In this document: in pieces, positions 22,421-30,011 of the stretch | Layout of the letters: each line of letters starts with the position of its first letter | How positions within the stretch are numbered: position 1 is the first letter of the stretch | NCBI GenBank assembly: GCA_034007295.1 | Contig: JAVERC010000038.1 | Coordinates: 1-33,378 of the forward strand | Direction of reading: 5' to 3' | DNA length: 33,378 bases | DNA from: JACKCP01 sp034007295 | GTDB taxonomy: Bacteria; Desulfobacterota; Desulfobacteria; Desulfobacterales; JACKCP01 | Made by a program: the position numbers and the translations under genes | The notes under the pieces: generated by a model | Database searches by the model: none | The model's input: the letters and a program-made list of their open reading frames with translations, nothing else | What the model was told of the DNA's origin: nothing

Positions 22421-25135
22421 TTAAACTCCTTCGTATTCTGTTCTTGCAATCAATTCGTCTTGTACAGCTTTACCGATTTCAACCCAGTACTGGGTAAAAC
22501 CGGCAACTCTAACCATAAGGTCGCGGTAGTTTTCAGGATGCTTCTGGGCATCAATAAGCATTTTTGAGTCAACTATGTTGTACTGAACATGGAAACCGCC
22601 TTTACGAAGATAAGCTCTTGTAAGATCAATAAGCTTTCTTGATCCCTCTTCTCCCTTGATTGCTGAAGGGTGAATTTTGATGTTAAGCTGTGAGTTCTGG
22701 GATTTTGAGTGATCCCATACAGCTGCTGAACTCATAAGAGCAAAAGGACCATTTTTGTCTGTTCCAGGGTATGCAGATAGAGAAGCGTCAGCAAAAGTTG
22801 TTCCTGAAAGACGTCCGTCAGCAGATGCTATTGTTGCAGAACCCATTGCACCATGTGTGGAAACTGAAATCTGGCAAGGGTAAAGAGGGTGGCCGTATAG
22901 AGATTCATAGTTGTAACAGTCATTACAGAAGAATTCTTCCCAATCCTGGAGAATACTGTCTGCAAAGGTATCATCATTGCCGTATTTTGGAGACTGAAGA
23001 CATGCAAAATGAAGTTCATCCCAATTACCGGTATCATCATCTTTTTTCTGCTGATCAGCAATTGAGAAAGAGTTGACTTCATCAGCTGTTCTGAATCCGA
23101 AGTTTTCTTTCATTGCCTTTTTTAATGTTTCAAGATCAGCCTTTTTATCATCGAAAACAAGTTTGCGTATGGCAGCAAGTGAGTTAACTGTGTTAATTGT
23201 TCCTGTGCTTTCTACGTTAAATGTAGCATTATAACGGTAGCCAAGTTCATCAATAAGATGGCCTGTCATAAGGCAATCAGGTTTAAGCATAGAGGAAAAA
23301 ATTCCCATGTTGTTTTTGCGCCATACATCGTGCTGGATATTATTTGTGAGGGTAAGTACATCAACGGCTTTCTGCCAGTAAGCTTTGAATTGCTCCCAAA
23401 TTGCTTCATATAAATCAAGCTCAACATTGTGGGGTTCAAATACTTGATCCCCTGTACGCTGATCAACTCCATTGTAAAGAGCTAATTCAAGAACCTTTGG
23501 CATTGATACAAAATGAACGCCAACACTTGTGGGCTGTCCGCATCCACCTGGAATCCAATATTCTTTTCCGTTTAAATGAAGGGGCTTCCAGCAGCATGGA
23601 GAAGTCTCCAGGCATCCGCCTATTGCCCATGCCCGTGCTTCTTCAATTGTCATGCCTTCAGGTCCGTAATGAGATATAAAAAAATGTTCAGCAACATCAT
23701 TGTTCATAAATGCAGGATACCCTGAACCAGTTTTGATTACTTCTGCTGCCAGCATAAGAAAATCTTCGGGAAGTTTTTCATCATATAGAAGAGCAAGAGT
23801 AGACTGGGGCATTGCGTTTGTAGCCCCAGCTTTAAGAATTAAATATTCAAGTCTGTTAACAGCAGAGTTGCCATTTTTATCTAAACCGCCTATAGACACA
23901 GTGTTGAAGGTGTTTCCGGATAAAACTCCGCCAACAACACCCATGGAAGCAAAACAGTCAATTGAGGTTTTAACAATTCTGTCGAGTTCGAGCAGTTCCA
24001 GTGCTTCGTCCTCGGTTAAACGGCCTGCTTCTATATCCTGTTCAAAATAAGGATAAAGAATTTGTCCGATACGTCCGGGTGAAAGTCCGGAGATTGCATC
24101 TTCGTTTAGCACTGCAAGATGCACAGTTTCAATCATTTGAAAAGCTTCGCGGAACGTGCGTGGAGGATTATGGGCAATCCATTCAAGGCATTCTGCGATT
24201 TCAGCGTATTCTTTACGCTGAGTTTCATCTTTTTCGATTGAGTTTAATCTTTTTGCTTCTTTGGCGTAGTTGAGGATCCATGTCTGGACACCTTCAATAA
24301 CATGAATAACAGCTTCATAGTTATAAAGCCTGTTCATTCCAACAAGTCCGTCACCGTCTGCCCTGCCTGCAACCTTGTCTTTCATTTCTTTTGCAATTTT
24401 TATGATTCCGTCAAAACCGTATTCAAGAGGATAATAATAGTTGATGACCTCGCGTCCCTGGGGAAGTGTAAATCCTGAGTCGAACATACATACGATGTTG
24501 CGCATTATTTTTTCTTTTGTTTCATAGTCAGGAACCATCATTTCATATTTATGACCTAGATCATCAACTGATTTCCCTGTCCATTTTTTTGCAAGTGCAA
24601 CAAGAGCAGGTATTTCTTCTTTCCGCATCCCAAATTTACCTGCAATAGAAATAACATTGCCAAAACTTGCAACAACATTTCCGCCACCCTGTCCGAATTT
24701 AGAATGCTCATCAACAGAAGCCGAGCCTCTTTTCATTGCTTCCTGGTAAAGTTCATCTTCTTTTGCCACATAAAAGCCTTCTGAAAGCCATGGCATTGGA
24801 AAGGATCCCCTGAAATAATGTGCTTTGTGCATCACAAGTTTTTCACCCGGGTAAATAACAGGAGTCAGGTTGCTGAAAGCTCTTTTAATAGCTTTTGCTC
24901 TTCTTATCACCTTGATCTCATTGTCATTTTTCATGTATTCACGAGTATACCAGTATGGGAACTCATTGTTGGCTGAAGAAAGGGTATCCATGAAAATATT
25001 TTTAAGTTTTTTTACCCTTTCATGAGGCTCAAGTTTAACCTCTCTGTTAATTATCCCCTCAGGTGCTTGTCCACCTGCCTGAAAATCCATGGAGATACCC
25101 GCGTCCGCCATGACTTCTTTAAATGTCTTAGCCAT
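22421..25135 (-). CDS. hpdB: 4-hydroxyphenylacetate decarboxylase, glycyl-radical subunit
   Basis: 904 residues. Decarboxylates 4-hydroxyphenylacetate to p-cresol by radical chemistry in the cytoplasm. The glycyl radical site is G879 in VRVAGFTQYW, 25 residues from the end. The thiyl residue is C508 in GGCLET with E510 two residues on. S349, F410, H541 and E642 fall at a constant +5 offset from the Clostridium scatologenes active-site residues as I recall them (S344, F405, C503, E505, H536, E637; G873 at +6). The match of all these residues makes pyruvate formate-lyase, glycerol dehydratase or benzylsuccinate synthase very unlikely. GGAGG lies 5 bp before the ATG. First gene of the operon, behind a sigma-54-type promoter. 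Confidence 0.92.
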   Translation of the reverse strand: MAKTFKEVMADAGISMDFQAGGQAPEGIINREVKLEPHERVKKLKNIFMDTLSSANNEFPYWYTREYMKNDNEIKVIRRAKAIKRAFSNLTPVIYPGEKLVMHKAHYFRGSFPMPWLSEGFYVAKEDELYQEAMKRGSASVDEHSKFGQGGGNVVASFGNVISIAGKFGMRKEEIPALVALAKKWTGKSVDDLGHKYEMMVPDYETKEKIMRNIVCMFDSGFTLPQGREVINYYYPLEYGFDGIIKIAKEMKDKVAGRADGDGLVGMNRLYNYEAVIHVIEGVQTWILNYAKEAKRLNSIEKDETQRKEYAEIAECLEWIAHNPPRTFREAFQMIETVHLAVLNEDAISGLSPGRIGQILYPYFEQDIEAGRLTEDEALELLELDRIVKTSIDCFASMGVVGGVLSGNTFNTVSIGGLDKNGNSAVNRLEYLILKAGATNAMPQSTLALLYDEKLPEDFLMLAAEVIKTGSGYPAFMNNDVAEHFFISHYGPEGMTIEEARAWAIGGCLETSPCCWKPLHLNGKEYWIPGGCGQPTSVGVHFVSMPKVLELALYNGVDQRTGDQVFEPHNVELDLYEAIWEQFKAYWQKAVDVLTLTNNIQHDVWRKNNMGIFSSMLKPDCLMTGHLIDELGYRYNATFNVESTGTINTVNSLAAIRKLVFDDKKADLETLKKAMKENFGFRTADEVNSFSIADQQKKDDDTGNWDELHFACLQSPKYGNDDTFADSILQDWEEFFCNDCYNYESLYGHPLYPCQISVSTHGAMGSATIASADGRLSGTTFADASLSAYPGTDKNGPFALMSSAAVWDHSKSQNSQLNIKIHPSAIKGEEGSRKLIDLTRAYLRKGGFHVQYNIVDSKMLIDAQKHPENYRDLMVRVAGFTQYWVEIGKAVQDELIARTEYEGV

Positions 25136-25195
25136 TTAAACCTCCAAAAAAAGTTAATAAATTAAACCTTTGTTCATATTTTAACTTTATATATT

Positions 25196-25210
25196 TCACG
25201 ATTTGTGCCA
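25196..25210 (-). promoter_or_regulatory. Candidate sigma-54 promoter for hpdB
   Basis: On the minus strand TGGCAC (25205-25210) is followed, with the correct spacing, by GTGA (25196-25199) where TTGC is expected; the -24 element is perfect, the -12 element keeps only the central TG. It is about 60 bp upstream of the hpdB start. A sigma-54 activator gene is divergent from it. The remaining intergenic stretch 25211-25506 holds short inverted repeats but no gene. Confidence 0.55.
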
Positions 25211-25431
25211 CAAAATGAAAGTGGTCATAAAAACTATGTTTTTAATAATAAATACGGATATTTATTTATATGGGCTGCTGGTGCTGTTTTAATAAATTGA
25301 AATTAAAAACTGTAATCAAATGTGACCTTGGATAAATAAATGATAAGTATAAAAAAATTGTTATTGAAGGGGGATTTAAATCCTTTTTGATAAGTTTAAA
25401 CCTTGTCTTGCAATTAGTTAATTTGCAATGT

Positions 25432-25453
25432 TTTAAAGTGGTTATGCTTTAAA
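25432..25453. promoter_or_regulatory. Inverted repeat, possible activator site
   Basis: TTTAAAG (25432-25438) and CTTTAAA (25447-25453) with an 8-nt spacer. A second near-palindrome with TTGCAA at both ends lies just before it at about 25408-25428. Either could be the enhancer site for the sigma-54 activator, about 220 bp from the candidate hpdB promoter and just upstream of the activator's own start. Confidence 0.35.
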
Positions 25454-25506
25454 TTGTTTCTGCTGATTACAGGTGTCATGCTTGGTTACAATAAAGGAGG
25501 TATCAA

Positions 25507-27015
25507 ATGAAAGACATATCAAAAATTATAAAACTGGACGATACCGTAACCAAAAGAAAAAATAAGTCAAAGGAGGAAAAGAATCTTAATTTTGATGAAG
25601 CTTATAATATTTTTCAAAATGTGGGGGCATTTCCTGATTTAAAAAACCTTATAGAGTTTCAGCGTACCATAATAAATTATTGTGCTGACGGTCTTATGGT
25701 TGTGGATAAGTTTGGAAAGATTGTTTATGTAAATGACAGTTTCTGTGAAATACACAATATTTCACTGACACAAGTAATCGGGAAACAGGTTCAGGATGTA
25801 ATAGACAATACAAAACTTCATCTTACAGCAAAATCAGGAGTTGCAGAACATGATTGCGTTCAGCATATTTCAGGTGATTATTTTATAGTTTCAAGAATTC
25901 CCATAATAGAAAACAATGAAAGCGTTGGTGCTGTAGGAATGATCAGGTTCAGATATATGGAAGAAGTACAGCTTCTCACAAAAAAAATAACTGAGCTTGA
26001 AGAAAAGATTGAAAATCTTAAGGAAATTAGGTCTGTACAGTCCAATGTCAATTACACTTTTGATGATATAGCTGGCGTATCAAAGGAAATAAAATATGCC
26101 AAGGAAGTTGCAATGCAGGCTGCAAAAAGTGATGCAAGCATTCTTATCAGAGGTCCCTCTGGTGTAGGGAAAGAGGTTTTTGCCCATAGTATACATAATT
26201 TTAGTGCAAGAAATCAGAAGCCATTTATAAGAATTAACTGTAGTGCTATACAGGAAAATCTGATTGAGTCAGAATTGTTCGGTTATGAAGAGGGAGCCTT
26301 TACAGGTGCAAGAAAAGGAGGGAAAAAAGGTAAATTCGAACTTGCACATAAAGGTACTATTTTACTTGATGAGATTGGAGATATGCCGATTGCTTCACAA
26401 GTAAAACTTTTAAGGGTTATTCAGGAAAAGGAAATATCGCCTGTTGGAAGTGAAAAAAGTATTTGTGTAGATGTAAGAATAATTGCGTCCACAAACCAGG
26501 ATCTTGAAAAACTTGTTGAAGAGAAAAAATTTCGTTCAGATCTTTTTTACAGATTAAACGTCATTCCTATTATTATCCCACAGTTAAAACATTCAACTGA
26601 GGATATTCCAGTTCTTGCAAAAAAAATATGGAAAGATCTTTCAAGAACACACGGTATTTTTCATAAAACTCTTTGCAACGGAGCAATCCTTGCACTTCAG
26701 AACCATGACTGGCCTGGAAATATAAGAGAGCTTAAGAATATTCTTGAAAGACTTCTCATTATGGTAAAAAAAAGTCAGATTACTGAAAGCGATGTTCAAA
26801 GGATTCTGATAAAAAACACAACCTGCTGTCCTGGCTTTGAAAGAGAGGAAGATGAAGAAAAATTCGGTTTGACAGCACTTGTAGATCAAACTGAAAAAAG
26901 GGCAATAAAATCTGCTCTTAGCTCAACAAAAGGTAACAGAAGCAAGGCTGCAATGCTTCTTGGAATTTCAAGGCCGCTTCTTTATAAAAAGATTCATAAG
27001 TACAATTTGGAATAA
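25507..27015 (+). CDS. Sigma-54-dependent activator with PAS sensor
   Basis: 502 residues. PAS domain at about 52-145 (DGLMVVDKFGKIVYVNDSF), a coiled coil at about 152-178, the AAA+ domain at about 185-415 with Walker A GPSGVGKE (216-223), the sigma-54 contact loop GAFTGA (263-268) and Walker B LLDEIGD (286-292), and a Fis-type HTH at the end (NRSKAAMLLGISRPLLYKK). AAGGAGG precedes the ATG. No receiver domain, so it is not part of a two-component system; the PAS domain probably senses an aromatic ligand or redox state. Divergent orientation from hpdB with a TGGCAC promoter between them suggests that it controls the operon. Confidence 0.9.
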   Translation: MKDISKIIKLDDTVTKRKNKSKEEKNLNFDEAYNIFQNVGAFPDLKNLIEFQRTIINYCADGLMVVDKFGKIVYVNDSFCEIHNISLTQVIGKQVQDVIDNTKLHLTAKSGVAEHDCVQHISGDYFIVSRIPIIENNESVGAVGMIRFRYMEEVQLLTKKITELEEKIENLKEIRSVQSNVNYTFDDIAGVSKEIKYAKEVAMQAAKSDASILIRGPSGVGKEVFAHSIHNFSARNQKPFIRINCSAIQENLIESELFGYEEGAFTGARKGGKKGKFELAHKGTILLDEIGDMPIASQVKLLRVIQEKEISPVGSEKSICVDVRIIASTNQDLEKLVEEKKFRSDLFYRLNVIPIIIPQLKHSTEDIPVLAKKIWKDLSRTHGIFHKTLCNGAILALQNHDWPGNIRELKNILERLLIMVKKSQITESDVQRILIKNTTCCPGFEREEDEEKFGLTALVDQTEKRAIKSALSSTKGNRSKAAMLLGISRPLLYKKIHKYNLE

Positions 27016-27028
27016 AAAGGACTAAATA

Positions 27029-27171
27029 GTTGCTGAACGGAAACGGCCTTTTTTGTCCATTCTTGAGTCAGATTCAAAATTTAATCCTCAAAATACTAAA
27101 TGTGTCCTAAAGGTTAAATTTTTATCATCCTTAAATTGAACAATAAATCCTGGTGTTTGGCCAATTACTGG
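27029..27171 (+). repeat. Repeat R2 (MITE-like), diverged copy
   Basis: It begins GTTGCTGAACGGAAACGGCC and ends GGCCAATTACT, 143 bp, same orientation as the copies at 9571 and 28963. Internal differences (for example TGTGTCCTAAAGG in place of TGTATTCCTGTGG) show it is an older insertion, and no target duplication can be seen. Lies 13 bp after the activator stop. Confidence 0.75.
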
Positions 27172-27217
27172 CAACAAAAATCAGTATAAAATTGGTTAGT
27201 ATTATTTAAAAAATATC

Positions 27218-28156
27218 TTAATTTTCAAGTTCATTTTTAAGGGCTTCAAGGAACAATACAGCATCTTCCACAATGCAGACATCAGAATGGCCAAAAATTG
27301 AAGCATGGGGGTCATTATTTACAGAAATAATAAACTCACAATCCTTCATTCCAAAAAGATGCTGGGTTGAACCTGAAATCCCAAATGCTGAATATATTTT
27401 TGGGGAAACACTTCTTCCAGTAATTCCTACCTGTCTTTGATATTCAAGAAGCCCTTTATCTACAATTGGTCTTGAGCATCCAACAGATGAACCTGGGATA
27501 AGCTTTGAAACTTCAAATACTTTTTCAATTTCTTCGCTGGAATTTAATCCTCTTCCAACAGAAAGAATTATTTTTGCGTTATCAAGTGAAGAGCTTTCTG
27601 ATCTTGACATTGTTTCAATTATTTTTATGTCTGAATTTTCATGGGGTATTTCAATTTCTTCAATGCTGTTTTTTGAAAATATGGAATCATTTTCATCAAA
27701 ACTTGAACCGGCAATTGTTAAAACACATTTTTCTTTAAGATTTTTTATACCGGCTTCAAGTTTGGAATTGAAAATCATTCTTGAAAACTGATTTTTATCT
27801 TCAATTTTTAAAACATTTGTAATTATTGAAGCATTAAATTTCCCAGCCAAATATGATGCCTGCTCAAGGGATTTAATAGAAGAATCAAAACAAAGATATG
27901 AAAAATCTGTTTTTTCAATAACTGTTTCAAGACCAGAAATTATGTCTCCAAATTCATGGGTTTTTGTTTTTATATTTAAAATATTTCCAAAATTTATTTT
28001 TCTTGAAAAATTTTCAATATTTTTTTCATTAAAAACAACTAAAATAATTTCATTTTTTAAATAAGAATAAAGATTCTGGCCGAAATTTATAAGTTTTTTT
28101 GCCTGGTCAGTTTTATTTGCGTGGCTGTCACAAACTAAAATTATTTTTTTATCCAT
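27218..28156 (-). CDS. etfA: Electron transfer flavoprotein alpha subunit
   Basis: 312 residues. The C-terminal FAD domain is clear: VGRGLNSSEEIEKVFEVSKL, GCSRPIVDKGLLEYQRQVG, and ISVNNDPHASIFGHSD with the conserved N-x-D-P. The N-terminal half is a diverged EtfA/B Rossmann-like domain. ETF takes electrons from acyl-CoA dehydrogenases and passes them to a membrane or soluble acceptor. AAGGA lies before the ATG, 10 bp after the etfB stop, so the order etfB-etfA is the normal operon. Whether this pair is bifurcating cannot be judged by eye. Confidence 0.9.
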   Translation of the reverse strand: MDKKIILVCDSHANKTDQAKKLINFGQNLYSYLKNEIILVVFNEKNIENFSRKINFGNILNIKTKTHEFGDIISGLETVIEKTDFSYLCFDSSIKSLEQASYLAGKFNASIITNVLKIEDKNQFSRMIFNSKLEAGIKNLKEKCVLTIAGSSFDENDSIFSKNSIEEIEIPHENSDIKIIETMSRSESSSLDNAKIILSVGRGLNSSEEIEKVFEVSKLIPGSSVGCSRPIVDKGLLEYQRQVGITGRSVSPKIYSAFGISGSTQHLFGMKDCEFIISVNNDPHASIFGHSDVCIVEDAVLFLEALKNELEN

Positions 28157-28166
28157 TTTATTATCC

Positions 28167-28940
28167 TTAAAGAATTTTTTTCTGTTTTAAAATTTCAACA
28201 AAAGCCTTTGCCTTATCTTCAATACTTCCTTCTAAAATTTCGCCTTTTCTTGTTTTGGAAGGAAGTTTAAGGTCCTTTATTTTAATCGAATTTTTAAAAT
28301 CAGGCTTTTCATGGCTTTTTACAATAATTGATCTTTCATCAGCTTTAAGCATTCTCATGACATTGGGGTATCCTGGTTTGTTTATTCCAGCCTGAAAATT
28401 CAGTGCACAGGGAAGTGAAAGTTCTGCCTTTTGTTCAGTTCCTCCTTCAAGCTCTCTTTTTACAATTATTTTTTCACTGGATATATCCTCAATAAAAGTT
28501 ATGCCTGAAAGAGAGGGGATAGACAGTTTTGAAGCTGTTAAAAGTCCTGTTACTCCGTTCATCATATCTTCGGACATCATTCCGCAAAAGAGCAGGTCAC
28601 AGTTATTTTCCATAAAAACATCTTTTACTGCATCTGAAACAAAATCAGGATCATTGGCATTTTTTGTTTCAGTTTCAATTAAAAATGCCTTGTCTGCACC
28701 TTTTCCAATTGTTTTTTTAAGAATTTCAAGGCTGTCTGCTGCTCCAACAGAAATTGTGTAAATTTCAATTGCAGTGTTTTTTCCCTTTAATTTAAGAGCC
28801 TCTTCAAGAGCATGGTCATCAAATCTGTTTATTTTAAGGTTTAAATCAGGATTGTTTTTCAAGAAATTTTTTTTGAGAATATCTGGATCAGTCATCTGAA
28901 TTTCTTCAAAAACCGGTTTTATTGTTACAAGTATTTTCAT
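28167..28940 (-). CDS. etfB: Electron transfer flavoprotein beta subunit
   Basis: 257 residues. Typical EtfB layout: MKILVTIKPV opening, NRFDDHALEEALKLK (the AMP-site region), GADKAFLIE and then the beta signature block around VKRELEGGTEQKAELSLPCALNFQAG. It forms the heterodimer with EtfA from the next gene. AAGGA precedes the ATG. The upstream gap contains R2 and then the divergent acyl-CoA dehydrogenase operon, whose enzyme is a natural electron donor to this ETF. Confidence 0.9.
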   Translation of the reverse strand: MKILVTIKPVFEEIQMTDPDILKKNFLKNNPDLNLKINRFDDHALEEALKLKGKNTAIEIYTISVGAADSLEILKKTIGKGADKAFLIETETKNANDPDFVSDAVKDVFMENNCDLLFCGMMSEDMMNGVTGLLTASKLSIPSLSGITFIEDISSEKIIVKRELEGGTEQKAELSLPCALNFQAGINKPGYPNVMRMLKADERSIIVKSHEKPDFKNSIKIKDLKLPSKTRKGEILEGSIEDKAKAFVEILKQKKIL

Positions 28941-28962
28941 TGTTTTTCCTTATTTTTAATTT

Positions 28963-29104
28963 GTTGCTGAACGAAAACGGCCTTTTTTGTCCATTTCGGC
29001 GTCAGATAAAAAATTTAATCCTCAAAATATTCCATGTATTCCTGCGGTTAAATTTTTTATCTTCCTTGAATTGAACAAAAAATTCTCGTTTTCGGCCAAT
29101 CACT
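28963..29104 (+). mobile_element. Repeat R2 (MITE-like), 142 bp with 5-bp target duplication
   Basis: It starts GTTGCTGAACGAAAACGGCC, ends TCGGCCAATCACT, and is nearly identical to the copy at 9571-9712. AATTT flanks both sides (28958-28962 and 29105-29109), an exact 5-bp duplication. It sits 22 bp upstream of the etfB start codon and so occupies or replaces that gene's promoter region. The 342-bp gap 28941-29282 otherwise holds the hairpin and promoter candidates listed next. Confidence 0.82.
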
Positions 29105-29146
29105 AATTTGTCTTGATTAGTATTTTATACACTAAAAAAAATTTAG

Positions 29147-29183
29147 CAATAAAAAAATCGAACGCTCGCTCGTTTTTTTATTG
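29147..29183. promoter_or_regulatory. Inverted repeat, operator or terminator candidate
   Basis: CAATAAAAAAA (29147-29157) pairs with TTTTTTTATTG (29173-29183); the centre CGAACGCTCGCTCG contains AACG/CGTT half-sites of the sort bound by TetR proteins. It lies about 100 bp upstream of the operon start and overlaps the -35 candidate. It could instead be a terminator hairpin. Confidence 0.45.
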
Positions 29184-29209
29184 ACATTGAAATTTCAAAG
29201 GTTTAAGCT
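29181..29209 (+). promoter_or_regulatory. Candidate sigma-70 promoter with palindromic spacer
   Basis: TTGACA (29181-29186) is a perfect -35; a weak -10 TAAGCT follows at 17 bp. The spacer holds the perfect 12-bp palindrome TTGAAATTTCAA (29187-29198), a possible operator for the TetR protein encoded in the operon. Confidence 0.4.
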
Positions 29210-29282
29210 TTTTCAAAAAGATCGGGAAAGATGTTTTATAAAGTTTTAAAGATATTGGACATCCGGAAAAAAGGAAAATTTA

Positions 29283-29999
29283 ATGCCTCTTGTTTATGTC
29301 ATACGTCATGGTCAGGCTTCATTTGGGAAATCAGATTATGATGAGCTTTCAAAAAATGGAATAAGGCAGTCATATATACTTGGAAAGTTTTTTGAGCAAA
29401 CAAGCACCAGATTTGACAAAGTTTATTCAGGTTCTCTGGATAGACAGCTTTATACAGCTGTTCATGCACTTGAGGGAATGAAAGAAAAGGGCAGGGAAAT
29501 TGAAATAAATGAAGGTTTTAATGAATATAATCATATGGATCTGATAAATGCTGCTCTTGATCATTACTTTGAACAAAAAGGAGTTTTTGTTGATCTTGAA
29601 GTGCTTGCAGGTGACAGAAAACTTTTCCAGAATTTTTTTTCAAAAGCAGTTGAAAACTGGATAAAAGGCGAGTTTTCAGATTCAGGTATTCAAACCTACG
29701 AAAACTATTGTGATCAGGTTTTAAGTGCATTTGAAAAAATTTCACAAACAAATGAAAAAAAAGCAAAAATAGCAGTTTTTACTTCAGGCGGGCCAATTTC
29801 AGTTATTCTTGAAAATACCCTTGGAATTAATTCTTTCAAGGCTGTTGAAATTGGATGGGGAATAAAAAACTGCTCAATTACCTGTTTAAGTTCAAACGCT
29901 AAATTTAACAGAAATACAAACAGATTTTTATTAAGACAATTTAATTGTAGTGCTCATTTTGAGCTTGAAAAAGAAGATAACCTTATTACCTACAGATAA
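29283..29999 (+). CDS. Histidine-phosphatase-superfamily protein
   Basis: 238 residues, PGAM-like fold. The phospho-accepting RHG motif is intact (R8-H9-G10 in YVIRHGQ), as are R54 in SGSLDRQ and the acid region EGFNEYNHMD. The second catalytic histidine normally found in SHGG is replaced: the block reads VFTSGGPIS, with S168 at that place. AAGGA precedes the ATG. It is the first gene of the operon and is followed 12 bp later by the acyl-CoA dehydrogenase. A phosphoryl-handling job in the kinase/dehydrogenase pathway is an inference from position. Confidence 0.8.
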   Translation: MPLVYVIRHGQASFGKSDYDELSKNGIRQSYILGKFFEQTSTRFDKVYSGSLDRQLYTAVHALEGMKEKGREIEINEGFNEYNHMDLINAALDHYFEQKGVFVDLEVLAGDRKLFQNFFSKAVENWIKGEFSDSGIQTYENYCDQVLSAFEKISQTNEKKAKIAVFTSGGPISVILENTLGINSFKAVEIGWGIKNCSITCLSSNAKFNRNTNRFLLRQFNCSAHFELEKEDNLITYR

Positions 30000-30011
30000 G
30001 AGGAGGGGTAA

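Noticed and set aside
22771..23076. Open frame of 101 codons opposite hpdB
   Set aside because: Shadow of hpdB on the other strand; low-complexity translation without a ribosome site. The same holds for the other frames lying inside hpdB, phaC, the receptor gene and the acyl-CoA dehydrogenase.
22421..25135. HpdB as pyruvate formate-lyase, choline or glycerol dehydratase, or benzyl/alkylsuccinate synthase
   Set aside because: Pyruvate formate-lyase needs two adjacent active cysteines, and the fumarate-adding enzymes have different small subunits. The S/F/C/E/H/E/G residue set and the 86-residue partner match 4-hydroxyphenylacetate decarboxylase.
22421..25135. Indoleacetate or phenylacetate decarboxylase
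   Set aside because: These are close relatives, but as far as I know indoleacetate decarboxylase has no HpdC-type small subunit, and H541 and E642, which contact the phenol group, are kept here. Kept only as a test for refutation.
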